Shown: positions 52,401 to 61,490, counted from the first letter of the stretch. The stretch: DNA of 64,000 nt from an uncultured Roseibium sp. (GCF_963669205.1 NZ_OY769915.1:2454001-2518000), one strand, 5' to 3'. Notes: generated by a model not told the origin, from the sequence alone. Numbers and translations: made by a program.

Positions 52401-52873
52401 CGCAACGGGAGGAGGTCGAGGAAGCCATCCGCCACTGGCTTCAGCCATTGGCACGGTTTCTCCCCGGCAACCCGCGCCACATCAAGCGGATCATAAATGC
52501 CGTCTTCATGTATCAGAACAGCCTGCTGCTGACCGAAGAAGACTACGACGAAGCGGATTTCGGCGGAGAGCAATGGCGTCAGCTTGTCATCGGTGTTGTC
52601 TTGATGGTCGGCTATCCGAACTCATGGTCGATCCTGAGCCGGCACCCGGAATGGGTCGAACCGCTATCCACCGGATCGGAAACCCTGCCGGAAGCGGGGT
52701 CACCGGACAAGGACACTCTGGAAGCGTTCAGAAAGCTTCAGCGGAACACACACTTTGTGGAACTCCTGAGCAAGACCGAGCTTCGCAATTCGGATGGAGA
52801 GGTCCAGGAGACACGCTTTACCGAAGAGACTGTCCGCTGGTTGAACGACCTGATCCCGCTGAATGCGCACTAG
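49448..52873 (+). CDS. EVE-like domain fused to a membrane KAP-family P-loop NTPase
   Basis: 1141 residues. Domains in order: a short head (about 10-45, VDVTLVIAARSAQRVAPML); an Ala-rich repeat tract (about 80-165); a linker helix region; an EVE/PUA-like domain (about 315-440; WLLQYNPDQW, GDVVIYWRTKKTGGVVGTG); and a KAP NTPase (about 455-1000). The NTPase has Walker A APWGGGKTS, two membrane helices (about 680-738), Walker B VLVIIDDIDRCEP and the late NPRHIKRIINAV. A low-complexity insertion lies between about 875 and 950. EVE folds read modified bases; KAP ATPases are often defence or phage-exclusion proteins. ATG at 49448 follows GGGGGTGAG. It sits alone between core genes. Confidence 0.85.
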   Translation: MTRASEGFDRKVLEGWLNERSVDVTLVIAARSAQRVAPMLAGLFNNKLEAPDSILLPLFRAMALPLAAARYPARSNEMWAATSTAATRAAAASGAFATADAARAAADAATAAAVSADAFAAFATAADDAFAAFAAVATAANSASADAAATAAAAAATASTATVSALKADRDNIESTVSSFGLAETPLWPENQIPDEVYKEWENLKSRLLSLGRDWEVWTEWYEDCLSGRPAQSAALEVARVTLLEPLWEMGVARVNSTIRELMDLAEEGGDEAVDRRMEALRREFSVDGEVPGQSSDQQASEPARDTQATVPAARNVWLLQYNPDQWSPTGAFQKGETLWWKTRKALPRDLESGDVVIYWRTKKTGGVVGTGTVLSNELSPKDEDGWSGFQTEVIEFDESRLVARTEAIEATGIDRKYWQGAVLGLPEDQAVRLNEFLVSRGWQPFLNDAPDPVLDALASIDDVARQRITGEISMRRDDAERDHDALGRAPLAMALAWALHEIWCDVQGLGEGSDRRSQEEAPGFVAHVDAPWGGGKTSFANLIARTLHPGLDDTVPEFLQKRYPDRTDMSGLFLAAAHEKGGLVEDERAKFDRTARRPWIIVPYNAWLNQHVDPPWWSFYQTIRKVCFRAIREEGCPEVVQKGDGSYRNRQENWLDRRVRWCGMWGRELLWRLTTPKVVIQLVIAFASFFVGYVLYQFGIVAASSDKAVVATTSGIGVVLALITGSGSFVVAAVTVLADALAPGRNALGERVALGSTDPLRRFRRHFARMMQAVERPVLVIIDDIDRCEPKFVVEMTRGLQTILKSPRVVYLLLGDRNWIEQAFEVCHEDMNKIDVGAEHTFGGRFVEKAIQLSFILPSISGKKEDYVREVLTGRRSGSDGGAAAQPAGGQSAAAGANGTSGPNAPAGGTVEDGGQPEARSNETNGEFPAEVSPDALLRVRREMSQARTAQEISAVGAEQSRTVGGDRALKRAVREEAVLRRAAQREEVEEAIRHWLQPLARFLPGNPRHIKRIINAVFMYQNSLLLTEEDYDEADFGGEQWRQLVIGVVLMVGYPNSWSILSRHPEWVEPLSTGSETLPEAGSPDKDTLEAFRKLQRNTHFVELLSKTELRNSDGEVQETRFTEETVRWLNDLIPLNAH

Positions 52874-52946
52874 GATGGTGACGGATTGAGCGCGCTGTTT
52901 AAGGCCCTTTACGCCGTTCGTCCGGCGCAAACTTGGCCTTTGGGGC

Positions 52947-52976
52947 TTGACATCCCATGGGTCTCCGTTTCATAGG
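52947..52976 (+). promoter_or_regulatory. Candidate promoter for the fab cluster
   Basis: A perfect TTGACA lies at 52947-52952, followed after 18 nt by CATAGG, a weak -10 match. It is about 115 nt upstream of fabD, in the 218-nt gap after the EVE-KAP gene. Confidence 0.35.
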
Positions 52977-53091
52977 CTGCCGCCAACGTCGTGCGGCTGT
53001 GAGGAAAAGCTGCTTGCGACATTCTCTTCCTTGCCGCGGAACCAGACATAAGAAAACATCTGCGCCGCAGCCGATATGGAGAAAAATCCAG

Positions 53092-54036
53092 ATGACCATA
53101 GCGTTCACATTTCCAGGCCAGGGCAGCCAGAGCGTCGGAATGGGCAAGGTGCTTGCCGATACCTTTCCCGAGGCAAAGGCCGTCTTCGATGAAGTGGACG
53201 ACGCGCTCGGACAGAAACTGTCCGACGTCATGTGGAACGGCCCGGAAGAGACACTGACGCTGACGGCGAACGCCCAGCCCGCGCTGATGGCCGTCAGCCT
53301 CGCCACCATGCGTGTGCTGGAGGCAAAAGGACTGGACCTGAAAGAGAGCGTCGCCTTCGTTGCCGGACATTCGCTGGGAGAATACTCGGCGCTGGCCGCT
53401 GCGGGCAGCCTCGACATCGCAACCACCGCCCGTCTGCTCCGCGTGCGCGGGGACGCCATGCAGAACGCCGTTCCGGTCGGGATGGGGGCGATGGCGGCCT
53501 TGCTCGGTCTGGATTTCGACGTTACCGTTGAAGTCGCCCAGGAGGCCGCGCAGGGCGAGGTCTGCCAGGCAGCCAACGACAACGCTCCTGGCCAGGTGGT
53601 GGTTTCCGGCCATCTTGCCGCCGTTGAGCGCGCGGTCGAGATTGCCAAGGCAAAGGGTGCCCGGCGCGCCGTGATGCTGCCGGTCAGCGCACCATTTCAC
53701 TGCTCCTTGATGTCACCGGCCGCAGACGCCATGTCAGATGCGCTTGCGAATGCCGAAATCAGGTCGCCGGCGGTGCCGCTCGTTGCCAATGTCCTGGCCG
53801 AACCGATCTCCGATCCGTCGGACATTCGCGTGCGGCTGGTCGAGCAGGTAACCGGTACCGTTCGCTGGCGCGAAAGCGTGCTCTGGCTTGCTGGTCAGGG
53901 CGTCGACACCTTTGTCGAGGTCGGCACCGGCAAGGTGCTTTCGGGCATGATCAGGCGCATTCACAAGGAATCGACGGGCATGGCCGTGAACACGCCCGAA
54001 GACATTGACGCGCTGATTGAGAAACTCGGCGGATAG
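53092..54036 (+). CDS. fabD: Malonyl-CoA-ACP transacylase
   Basis: 314 residues. It transfers malonyl groups to ACP to start fatty acid elongation. The nucleophile Ser is in GHSLGEYSAL and the base His in VSAPFHCSLM; FPGQGSQ marks the N-terminus. ATG at 53092 is preceded by GGAG. First gene of the fab cluster. Confidence 0.95.
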   Translation: MTIAFTFPGQGSQSVGMGKVLADTFPEAKAVFDEVDDALGQKLSDVMWNGPEETLTLTANAQPALMAVSLATMRVLEAKGLDLKESVAFVAGHSLGEYSALAAAGSLDIATTARLLRVRGDAMQNAVPVGMGAMAALLGLDFDVTVEVAQEAAQGEVCQAANDNAPGQVVVSGHLAAVERAVEIAKAKGARRAVMLPVSAPFHCSLMSPAADAMSDALANAEIRSPAVPLVANVLAEPISDPSDIRVRLVEQVTGTVRWRESVLWLAGQGVDTFVEVGTGKVLSGMIRRIHKESTGMAVNTPEDIDALIEKLGG

Positions 54037-54102
54037 TCCGCATCGCGCGTGGCGCAATGCCGCCATGTGCAGGATCGAAGATTGATGAGGGAAGGACCCC
54101 AA

Positions 54103-54840
54103 ATGTTCAGCTTGGAAGGCAAGAACGCGCTCGTCACGGGCGCAACGGGTGGTATCGGTGAAGCGATTGCCCGCATGTTGCACGCACAAGGGGCATCCGT
54201 CTCTCTTTCGGGCACACGCGCTGAAAAGCTGGAAGCACTGGCGTCCGAGCTGGGTGAACGGGCATTCGTCACACCGGCCAACCTGTCGGATCGTGAGGCC
54301 GTCGACGCCCTGTTGCCGGCAGCCGAAGAGAAAATGGGGTCCGTCGACATTCTGGTGAACAATGCCGGCATCACGCGCGACAACATCTTCATGCGCATGA
54401 AGGACGAGGAGTGGGATCAGGTGCTCGAGGTCAACCTGAGCTCCGGTTTCCGCCTTTGCCGGGCCGCCATCAAGGGCATGATGAAACGCCGTTCCGGCCG
54501 CATTATCGGCATCACCTCGGTGGTCGGCGTGACCGGAAATCCCGGTCAGGTCAACTATGCCGCGGCAAAGGCGGGCATGATCGGCATGTACAAGTCGCTT
54601 GCGCGCGAGGTGGCGAGCCGGAACATAACGGTCAATGCCGTGGCGCCTGGTTTCATTGAAACGGCCATGACCGACGCGCTCAACGACAAGCAAAAAGAAT
54701 CAATTCTGGCGAGCGTTCCGGCTGGGCGATTGGGTACGTCTGCCGAGATTGCTTCTGCCGTCCTTTATCTGGCGAGCGAAGAAGCCGCGTACGTGACGGG
54801 ACAGACTCTTCACGTCAATGGCGGCATGGCCATGATTTAA
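54103..54840 (+). CDS. fabG: 3-oxoacyl-ACP reductase
   Basis: 245 residues. NADPH-dependent reduction of 3-oxoacyl-ACP. Intact SDR motifs: TGATGGIG, NNAGITRDN and the Tyr/Lys pair in NYAAAKAGM; it ends with HVNGGMAM. ATG at 54103. It is in the middle of fabD-fabG-acpP-fabF. Confidence 0.95.
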   Translation: MFSLEGKNALVTGATGGIGEAIARMLHAQGASVSLSGTRAEKLEALASELGERAFVTPANLSDREAVDALLPAAEEKMGSVDILVNNAGITRDNIFMRMKDEEWDQVLEVNLSSGFRLCRAAIKGMMKRRSGRIIGITSVVGVTGNPGQVNYAAAKAGMIGMYKSLAREVASRNITVNAVAPGFIETAMTDALNDKQKESILASVPAGRLGTSAEIASAVLYLASEEAAYVTGQTLHVNGGMAMI

Positions 54841-55084
54841 AAGGGAAATTTGCCGAGTAGGCAAAAAGAATCCAGGCCGTTTCAAAGCGGTCCGGACTGG
54901 CTGGTAATGGTCAACAAAGTGTGTTACCAACCCGCCGATTGTTACGAATTGCGTTATTGGGTCCGGTCTCCCGGCGCAGTGATGCTGAGACATCTTCAAG
55001 ACCGCGAGCTGGTACTGTCTCCTTGTTCAATGGGCCGAGACAGTTTCGCGAGTGATGAATAGACGAAAAATAAGGAAGTGAAAG

Positions 55085-55318
55085 ATGAGCGATATCGCGG
55101 ATCGGGTGAAGAAAATTGTTGTTGAACACCTCGGTGTTGACGCCGACAAGGTTGTGGAAGGCGCAAGCTTCATCGATGATCTTGGCGCTGACAGCCTCGA
55201 CACCGTCGAGCTGGTCATGGCATTTGAAGAAGAGTTCGGTGTTGAGATTCCCGACACGGCTGCCGAGACGATCCTGACTGTCGGTGACGCGGTCAAGTTT
55301 CTGGAAGCAAACAAGTAA
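55085..55318 (+). CDS. acpP: Acyl carrier protein
   Basis: 77 residues, highly acidic. Ser37 in GADSLDTVEL receives the 4'-phosphopantetheine arm. It carries acyl chains for the neighbouring Fab enzymes. AAGGAAG upstream of the ATG is a strong ribosome site, as expected for a very abundant protein. The 244-nt gap before it has room for its own promoter. Confidence 0.97.
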   Translation: MSDIADRVKKIVVEHLGVDADKVVEGASFIDDLGADSLDTVELVMAFEEEFGVEIPDTAAETILTVGDAVKFLEANK

Positions 55319-55350
55319 GGGGCAACCCTTCTTGAATTTGGTTTAAGATC

Positions 55351-55379
55351 GGGCCGGCGGGGTGTGCTCCGCCTGGCCC
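55351..55379 (+). other. Hairpin between acpP and fabF
   Basis: GGGCC-GGCGG and CCGCC-GGCCC pair around GGTGTGCT with one bulge. There is no T run after it; it may stabilise the acpP transcript or partly attenuate read-through into fabF. Confidence 0.4.
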
Positions 55380-55400
55380 TTCCAACGTAAGTGCAGGTGT

Positions 55401-56666
55401 ATGAGGCGAGTTGTCGTAACTGGGTTGGGCATGGTGACGCCGCTTGGCGGTAACGTCGATGCCACTTGGAAAGGGATCCTCGAAGGAAAGAGCGGGGCCA
55501 ACAAGGTCACGAATTTCAAGGTTGACGATCTGGCTTGCCAGATTGCCGCCCAGATCCCCCGCGACCCTGGCGAGGAAGGGGCGTTCAATCCGGATGACTG
55601 GATGGACGTCAAGGAACAGCGCAAGGTCGACGACTTCATCGTCTACGCAATGGCTGCCGCCGATCAGGCGATGGCGGATTCCGGCTTCAAGGCCGAAACC
55701 TACGAACAGCAGGCGCGCTCCGGTGTCCTGATCGGTTCCGGCATCGGCGGCTTGCAGGGCATCGAGCAGGGCGCGCACCTGCTCGCCGAGAAAGGCCCGC
55801 GCCGCGTCAGTCCCTTCTTCATTCCCGGCCGCCTGATCAACCTTGCCGGCGGTTACGTGTCCATCAGGCACAGCCTGAAGGGTCCGAACCATGCCGTCGT
55901 GACAGCCTGCTCGACGGGCGCGCATGCGATCGGCGATGCGTCGCGGCTGATCGCCTTCGGCGACGCGGACGTGATGGTTGCCGGTGGCGCGGAGTCGCCG
56001 GTCTGCCGTCTGGCGATTGCCGGATTTGCCGCGTGCAGGGCCCTGTCGACCGGATTCAACGATACGCCCGAAAAGGGGTCTCGCCCGTATGACGTCGACC
56101 GCGACGGGTTCGTCATGGGGGAAGGCGCCGGCGTTGTGGTTCTGGAAGAATACGAACATGCCGTGAAACGGGGCGCCACGATCTATGCCGAAGTGATCGG
56201 ATATGGTCTTTCCGGCGATGCCTATCACATCACGGCGCCGTCTTCCGATGGCGACGGTGCCTACAGGTGCATGGAAGCCGCATTGAAGCGCGCCGGCATC
56301 ACGCCCGCGGACATTGACTATGTCAACGCGCACGGAACCTCCACGCCTCTTGGCGATGAAATCGAGCTCGGCGCCGTGACCAGGCTGGCCGGCGAAAACG
56401 CATCCGGCCTGACGATGTCGTCGACCAAGTCGTCGATCGGGCACTTGCTTGGCGCTGCCGGGGCTGTCGAGGCGATCTTCTCGATCCTGGCGATCCGGGA
56501 CGGCATGGCACCGCCGACGATCAATCTCGACAATCCGTCCGTGGAAACGGAAATCGATCTGGTGCCGCATGCGCCGAAGAAACTGGACATCAATGTGGCC
56601 TTGTCGAACTCATTCGGCTTTGGCGGGACGAACGCATCGCTTGTCTTCCGTAAAGTTGCCGCATAA
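55401..56666 (+). CDS. fabF: 3-oxoacyl-ACP synthase II (KASII)
   Basis: 421 residues. Condensing enzyme with the Cys-His-His triad: Cys in VTACSTGAHAIG, His in NAHGTSTPLGD and His in SSIGHLLGAAGA. RRVVVTGLGMVTPLG starts the domain and fixes the ATG at 55401. It elongates C14-C16 acyl-ACP. Confidence 0.95.
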   Translation: MRRVVVTGLGMVTPLGGNVDATWKGILEGKSGANKVTNFKVDDLACQIAAQIPRDPGEEGAFNPDDWMDVKEQRKVDDFIVYAMAAADQAMADSGFKAETYEQQARSGVLIGSGIGGLQGIEQGAHLLAEKGPRRVSPFFIPGRLINLAGGYVSIRHSLKGPNHAVVTACSTGAHAIGDASRLIAFGDADVMVAGGAESPVCRLAIAGFAACRALSTGFNDTPEKGSRPYDVDRDGFVMGEGAGVVVLEEYEHAVKRGATIYAEVIGYGLSGDAYHITAPSSDGDGAYRCMEAALKRAGITPADIDYVNAHGTSTPLGDEIELGAVTRLAGENASGLTMSSTKSSIGHLLGAAGAVEAIFSILAIRDGMAPPTINLDNPSVETEIDLVPHAPKKLDINVALSNSFGFGGTNASLVFRKVAA

Positions 56667-56790
56667 CCCCTTCAAGTTCTGTCCGGCCGGGACTGATTCT
56701 CGCAGCCCGGCTGGAGAAATTGATTGTGACGACTGGTCCGCTTGAGCTCAATTCAATGCAAAGGGCTCAACCTTGGAGGTGTGACCCAAT

Positions 56791-57921
56791 ATGCGCATAA
56801 AGCCGAAAAGCCCCCGCGAAGCGTTGCAGCCAGAACCTGCGCCGGCACCGCCCCAGCGTTCCAGGCACGTGCGCAATCCCCTTGTGATCCTGAGCAATCT
56901 GATTATCACGCTCGCGGTATTCGGCCTTGCCGCTGTCGGCGGAGCGCTTTACTTCGGCAAGACAAAATTTGAGCAACCCGGCCCCTTGGCCGAGGACGCC
57001 ACGGTGGTGATCGCGTCGGGATCGGGTCTTTCCGGCATCACCAACAGACTTGCCGGAAGCGGTGTCATCGGCGACAGCGTTTTTGACGAGTGGGTCTTCA
57101 ATCTCGGGATCCGGTTCTACAAGAACGCAACGGATCTGAAGGCGGGCGAATATGCATTCGCGCCCGGCGTGTCGATGCACGAGATCATGACCGATCTGGT
57201 ACAGGGCAACGCCGTGACGCATTCCGTCACGATCCCAGAAGGCTGGACGACCGCACAGATATTGGAGCGTGTGCGCGAGCACCCGATCCTCGTTGGCGAG
57301 ATAACGGATGTCCCTGCAGAAGGGGACCTGTTGCCGCAGACCTACACCTTTGCGCGCGGTACGTCGCGGCAGGAAGTTCTCGGCCAGATGAAGGAGGCGC
57401 AGGAGAAGCTTCTCGCTGAAATCTGGGAACGGCGCACGAATGATCTGCCGGTTGCCACGCCCGAGGAACTTGTGGTTCTCGCATCGATCGTTGAGAAGGA
57501 AACCGCGCTTGCCGATGAACGTCCCAGGGTCGCCGGCGTGTTCGTCAATCGACTGAACAAGAACATGCGCCTGCAATCCGATCCGACGATCCTGTACGGA
57601 CTTTATGGCGGTGAGGCCTGGCTGAAAGACCGGTCAGCCATCAAACAATCCGAAATCAACGCCCAGAACCAGTACAATACCTACCAGATCGACGGGCTTC
57701 CACCCGGTCCGATCGGTAATCCGGGCAGAGCGGCGATGGAAGCCGTCGCGAACCCGTCCCGGACCCAGGACCTGTTCTTTGTTGCCGATGGCACGGGCGG
57801 TCACGTATTCTCCGAGACGTATGAGCAGCATCAGGAAAACGTTCGCAAGTGGCGGCAGATAGAACGGCAGCGCCGCCAGGGCGAGCAACAGCAGAACACG
57901 GAGCCTGCGACGTCCAACTAG
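56791..57921 (+). CDS. mltG: Endolytic murein transglycosylase
   Basis: 376 residues. One membrane helix (about 32-52), a LysM-like subdomain, then the YceG domain with the catalytic Glu in SIVEKET and LQSDPTILYGLYG. It cleaves nascent glycan strands in the periplasm. TTGGAGGTG precedes the ATG. Confidence 0.93.
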   Translation: MRIKPKSPREALQPEPAPAPPQRSRHVRNPLVILSNLIITLAVFGLAAVGGALYFGKTKFEQPGPLAEDATVVIASGSGLSGITNRLAGSGVIGDSVFDEWVFNLGIRFYKNATDLKAGEYAFAPGVSMHEIMTDLVQGNAVTHSVTIPEGWTTAQILERVREHPILVGEITDVPAEGDLLPQTYTFARGTSRQEVLGQMKEAQEKLLAEIWERRTNDLPVATPEELVVLASIVEKETALADERPRVAGVFVNRLNKNMRLQSDPTILYGLYGGEAWLKDRSAIKQSEINAQNQYNTYQIDGLPPGPIGNPGRAAMEAVANPSRTQDLFFVADGTGGHVFSETYEQHQENVRKWRQIERQRRQGEQQQNTEPATSN

Positions 57922-57987
57922 GCGGATCGGCACGCAGGATCTGAGACCGGCAGGGCAGGTGCCCTGTCTCAAGTCCGGAGGGGGCAG

Positions 57988-58881
57988 ATGGCGTTAGCCA
58001 GCATGACGGGGTTTGCACGCTCGATCGGGGAATCCGGGCCGGTCCGCTGGACCTGGGAGCTCAGGTCGGTGAACGGAAAGTCCCTGGACCTGCGGATACG
58101 CATCCCGGCCGGGCTGGAAGCCCTGGAACCTCAGATCCGGGAACGCTGCAGCAAGGTGCTGAGGCGCGGCAACGTCTCCATCGGCCTCGCCATGCATCGC
58201 GACCAGTCGGAACAGCTTCTCCAGGTAAACGAAAGCGCGCTTGAGGCTGTCCTGTCGACCATTGATCTTCTGAAAGACCGGGTTCCGGATCTCGCTCCGC
58301 CCTCGCTCGACGGCATCCTGTCCCAAAAAGGCGTCTTCGAACTGAAGGAGCCTGAAGACGACGAGGAGACGCAGGCGGCATTACACAGGGCTCTGTTGAC
58401 CACGCTAGACGCCGCGTTGATCGATCTTGTGGACATGCGTCACACGGAGGGGCAGGCCATCAGCGATGTTGTCCGCGCGCAGTTCGACAAGATATCGCAG
58501 CTCACCCAGGCGGCTGAAGATCTTCCCGCAAGGCACCCGGACGCCATCAAGGAACGGCTCCGCAAACAGGTCGCGGACCTGATGGAAGCCTCCGACGGCC
58601 AGTTCGACCCGCAGCGCCTGCACCAGGAAGCGGTGTTTCTCGCGACCAAGGCGGATATCCGGGAAGAACTCGACCGGTTGCACGCTCACGTGTCAGCGGC
58701 GCGGGACCTGATGGGAACAGGTGGCGCCATCGGGCGGCGCCTTGACTTTCTTGCGCAGGAATTCAATCGGGAAGCCAATACACTGTGCTCGAAGTCCAAT
58801 GATGTGGATCTGACGGCAATCGGGCTGGACCTCAAGGCCGTCATCGATCAGATGCGAGAGCAGATACAGAACCTGGAGTGA
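57988..58881 (+). CDS. YicC/YloC family endoribonuclease
   Basis: 297 residues. Typical start SMTGFARS, then ELRSVNGKSLDLRIRIP, and the C-terminal DUF1732 block (RRLDFLAQEFNREANTLCSKS). YicC proteins act in small-RNA and mRNA turnover. The start has GGAGGGGG upstream. It lies 5 nt before gmk, a pairing conserved widely. Confidence 0.93.
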   Translation: MALASMTGFARSIGESGPVRWTWELRSVNGKSLDLRIRIPAGLEALEPQIRERCSKVLRRGNVSIGLAMHRDQSEQLLQVNESALEAVLSTIDLLKDRVPDLAPPSLDGILSQKGVFELKEPEDDEETQAALHRALLTTLDAALIDLVDMRHTEGQAISDVVRAQFDKISQLTQAAEDLPARHPDAIKERLRKQVADLMEASDGQFDPQRLHQEAVFLATKADIREELDRLHAHVSAARDLMGTGGAIGRRLDFLAQEFNREANTLCSKSNDVDLTAIGLDLKAVIDQMREQIQNLE

Positions 58882-58886
58882 CACCC

Positions 58887-59582
58887 ATGACCGCGACACC
58901 TGCAGGAACCACCGTCAGCGCAGAGCAGGCGGAACAGCAGCGCCGGGGGCTGATGCTGGTGCTGTCATCTCCCTCAGGGGCGGGCAAGTCCACGATCGCC
59001 CGATTGCTGCTCGACAAGGAAGACAATCTGGAACTGTCCATTTCCGTGACGACGCGCCCGCGTCGCTCCAGCGAGGTGGACGGGGTTCACTATAATTTCC
59101 TGGACGCGAAGCGTTTCGAGCAGATGCGCGCGCATGACGAGCTTCTGGAATGGGCGGAAGTTCACGGCAACTACTACGCGACACCGCGCGGCCCGGTCGA
59201 GGATGCCATCGAGAGCGGCCGCGATATCCTCTTTGACATCGACATCCAGGGCACGTTTCAGCTCTATGAAAAGATGCGTTCGGACGTGGTGTCCGTATTC
59301 ATACTGCCGCCATCCATCGCGGAGATGAAATCGCGATTGTTCCGGCGGGCCGAGGATGCCGACGAGATCATCGCAAAGCGTATGAAGACAGCCGTTGGTG
59401 AAATGCGCCACTGGTCCGAATACGATTATGTGGTTGTCAACGATGACCTGGAACGTGCTTACGAAAACGTGCGCGCTATCCTGAGGGCGGAGCGTTTGAA
59501 GCAGTTCCGCTCACCGAAGATCGGCCCTCTCATCCAGGGCATGGTGGATGACCTGGAAACGGAGCTCGGCGACAAGAGCTGA
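58887..59582 (+). CDS. gmk: Guanylate kinase
   Basis: 231 residues. P-loop SSPSGAGKST, TTRPRRSSEVDGVHYNF (GMP-binding region) and DIDIQGTFQL. It phosphorylates GMP to GDP. ATG at 58887 is used over the GTG at 58878, which overlaps the yicC stop. It converges with rsmA. Confidence 0.95.
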   Translation: MTATPAGTTVSAEQAEQQRRGLMLVLSSPSGAGKSTIARLLLDKEDNLELSISVTTRPRRSSEVDGVHYNFLDAKRFEQMRAHDELLEWAEVHGNYYATPRGPVEDAIESGRDILFDIDIQGTFQLYEKMRSDVVSVFILPPSIAEMKSRLFRRAEDADEIIAKRMKTAVGEMRHWSEYDYVVVNDDLERAYENVRAILRAERLKQFRSPKIGPLIQGMVDDLETELGDKS

Positions 59583-59602
59583 AACCCGGATCCGTTGACG
59601 CG

Positions 59603-60454
59603 TTACACCGCTGGCGATTGGGGAAACGTATTCGCCAGGCGGACAAATCCCTCGATATCGATTTCCTCCGCGCGCACTGTCGGCTTGATGTCGGCTGCCT
59701 CGATCAGGCGTTCCGCATCGCGTGAGAGCGGCTTGAGGCTGGCGCGCAACATCTTGCGGCGCTGGCCGAAGGCCGCAGCGGTGATCCTCTCCAGGCACTT
59801 CAGGTCGCAGGGCAGGGGATCCGCCCTTGGTGTCAGGTGCACGACGGCCGATGTCACCTTGGGCGGCGGTGTGAAGGCCTTTGGGCTGATATCGAAGAGA
59901 ATGCCGCGATGGCACCGCCAGCCGGCGAGCACACCAAGGCGTCCGAAAGCCTTCGTCCCGGGCTCCGCGGTTATGCGCTCGGCGACTTCCTTCTGGAACA
60001 TCAGCGTCAGGGAGGACCAAAACGGCGGCCATTGCGGTGTCGTGATCCAGTTCAGAAGCAGCTGTGTCCCGACATTGTAGGGAAGGTTGGCGGCGATCCT
60101 CACAACGCCGTCCCCGGTCAGCGAAACCGGGTCCAGTTGAAGCGCATCGCCTTCGATCACCTCAAGGCGGCCCGGATAACGGCCGGCGATCTCGGCCAAC
60201 GCGGGCAGGCACCTCGCGTCCTTCTCGATTGCAACGACCTTTTTGGCACCGGCGGCCAGCAAGGCCCGCGTGAGCCCGCCCGGGCCCGGTCCGATTTCCA
60301 GCACCGTCGCTTCCGTCAGATCTCCGGCCGAACGGGCGATGCGCGATGTGAGGTTGAGATCGAGCAGAAAGTTCTGGCCAAGCGATTTCTTGGCGTTCAG
60401 TCCATGTGCCGCGATCACGTCGCGCAGCGGGGGCAGGTCATCGATCTGGGCCAT
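59603..60454 (-). CDS. rsmA: 16S rRNA (adenine(1518)-N(6)/adenine(1519)-N(6))-dimethyltransferase
   Basis: 283 residues. SAM motif EIGPGPGGLTRALL, substrate motif NLPYNVGTQLL and the LGQNFLLD start are all typical of KsgA. It dimethylates two adenines near the 3' end of 16S rRNA during assembly. pdxA ends 10 nt upstream in the same direction, as in the conserved lptD-surA-pdxA-ksgA order. Confidence 0.95.
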   Translation of the reverse strand: MAQIDDLPPLRDVIAAHGLNAKKSLGQNFLLDLNLTSRIARSAGDLTEATVLEIGPGPGGLTRALLAAGAKKVVAIEKDARCLPALAEIAGRYPGRLEVIEGDALQLDPVSLTGDGVVRIAANLPYNVGTQLLLNWITTPQWPPFWSSLTLMFQKEVAERITAEPGTKAFGRLGVLAGWRCHRGILFDISPKAFTPPPKVTSAVVHLTPRADPLPCDLKCLERITAAAFGQRRKMLRASLKPLSRDAERLIEAADIKPTVRAEEIDIEGFVRLANTFPQSPAV

Positions 60455-60464
60455 GCGGGGTCAA

Positions 60465-61484
60465 CTACAGCAAGTCGGGGTTTGACAGGGCGCTTGCCAT
60501 GCGCAGGGAAGCGGCGAAACTGTCGATACGCGCCGTTCCGCTGCCTGCAATGGAGTAGGCGGTTCCGTGGTCGGGGGATGTTCTTACGAAGGGCAATCCG
60601 AGTGTGACGTTCACGCTGTCATCAAACCCAAGGGTTTTGGCGGGGATCAGAACCTGATCGTGATACATGCCGAGCACGCAATCATAGTGTGTCCGCGCTG
60701 CGGCGTGGAACAGCGTGTCGGCAGGGTGCGGTCCCGTTGCGTGAATGCCCATCTCGTTGAGCTGTTCGACAGCCGGTTTGACTATGTCCTCATCCTCGCG
60801 TCCCATCGAGCCGTTTTCACCGGCATGCGGATTGAGACCGCAAATGGCGAGCCTCGGGTTCGGATACCCGAACCGGGTCTGGAGATCCTTCGCCGCGATG
60901 AGCGCCGTGTCGACGATGAGCTGCCGGTTCAACGCGTCGGGAACTTCCCGTATCGCGATATGAATGGTAACGGGGACGACCATCAGCTCGGGACCTGCGA
61001 TCATCATGACCGGTTTCGCCTCGGTGCCTGGCCAGTGCTTGGCCGAAAGGGCGCCCAGAAACTCCGTGTGACCGGGAAATGCAAAGCCGGTCTTGTAGAG
61101 AGCCGCCTTGTTGATCGGATTGGTGACGAGCGCCGACGCACGTCCGGTCTTGATGTCTTCGACACATCCTTCGATGGCCTCGACAACCGAGGCGGCAGCC
61201 GTGTCCTGCTCTTCGCCGGGCGTGTCGGCCAGCGGAGCCCCGGTTTGAACGACGGGCAAACCCTTGCCAAAGGCCTTCGGTGCTTCCTCCGGTGTGCAGG
61301 ATATCACCCTTGTCTTCAGGCCAATTCTCTGTGCCCGCGCGTCAAGCAGGGCCGCGTCCCCCCGAACGTAGAAGCACGGGAGCTTGATGGCTTTCCGGTT
61401 CCACCAGGCAAGCAGGGAGAGTTCCGGACCGATCCCGGCTGGCTCCCCCATGCTGACCGCGATCGGCGATTGCTTGGGGCTCAT
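60465..61484 (-). CDS. pdxA: 4-hydroxythreonine-4-phosphate dehydrogenase
   Basis: 339 residues. Starts SPIAVSMGEPAGIGPEL; metal-binding His residues lie in HTEFLGAL, and GLNPHAGENG and YHDQVLIPAKTLGF are typical. It acts in pyridoxal phosphate synthesis. It overlaps neither neighbour and is 6 nt from the SurA-like gene. Confidence 0.94.
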   Translation of the reverse strand: MSPKQSPIAVSMGEPAGIGPELSLLAWWNRKAIKLPCFYVRGDAALLDARAQRIGLKTRVISCTPEEAPKAFGKGLPVVQTGAPLADTPGEEQDTAAASVVEAIEGCVEDIKTGRASALVTNPINKAALYKTGFAFPGHTEFLGALSAKHWPGTEAKPVMMIAGPELMVVPVTIHIAIREVPDALNRQLIVDTALIAAKDLQTRFGYPNPRLAICGLNPHAGENGSMGREDEDIVKPAVEQLNEMGIHATGPHPADTLFHAAARTHYDCVLGMYHDQVLIPAKTLGFDDSVNVTLGLPFVRTSPDHGTAYSIAGSGTARIDSFAASLRMASALSNPDLL

Positions 61485-61490
61485 CTGGGG

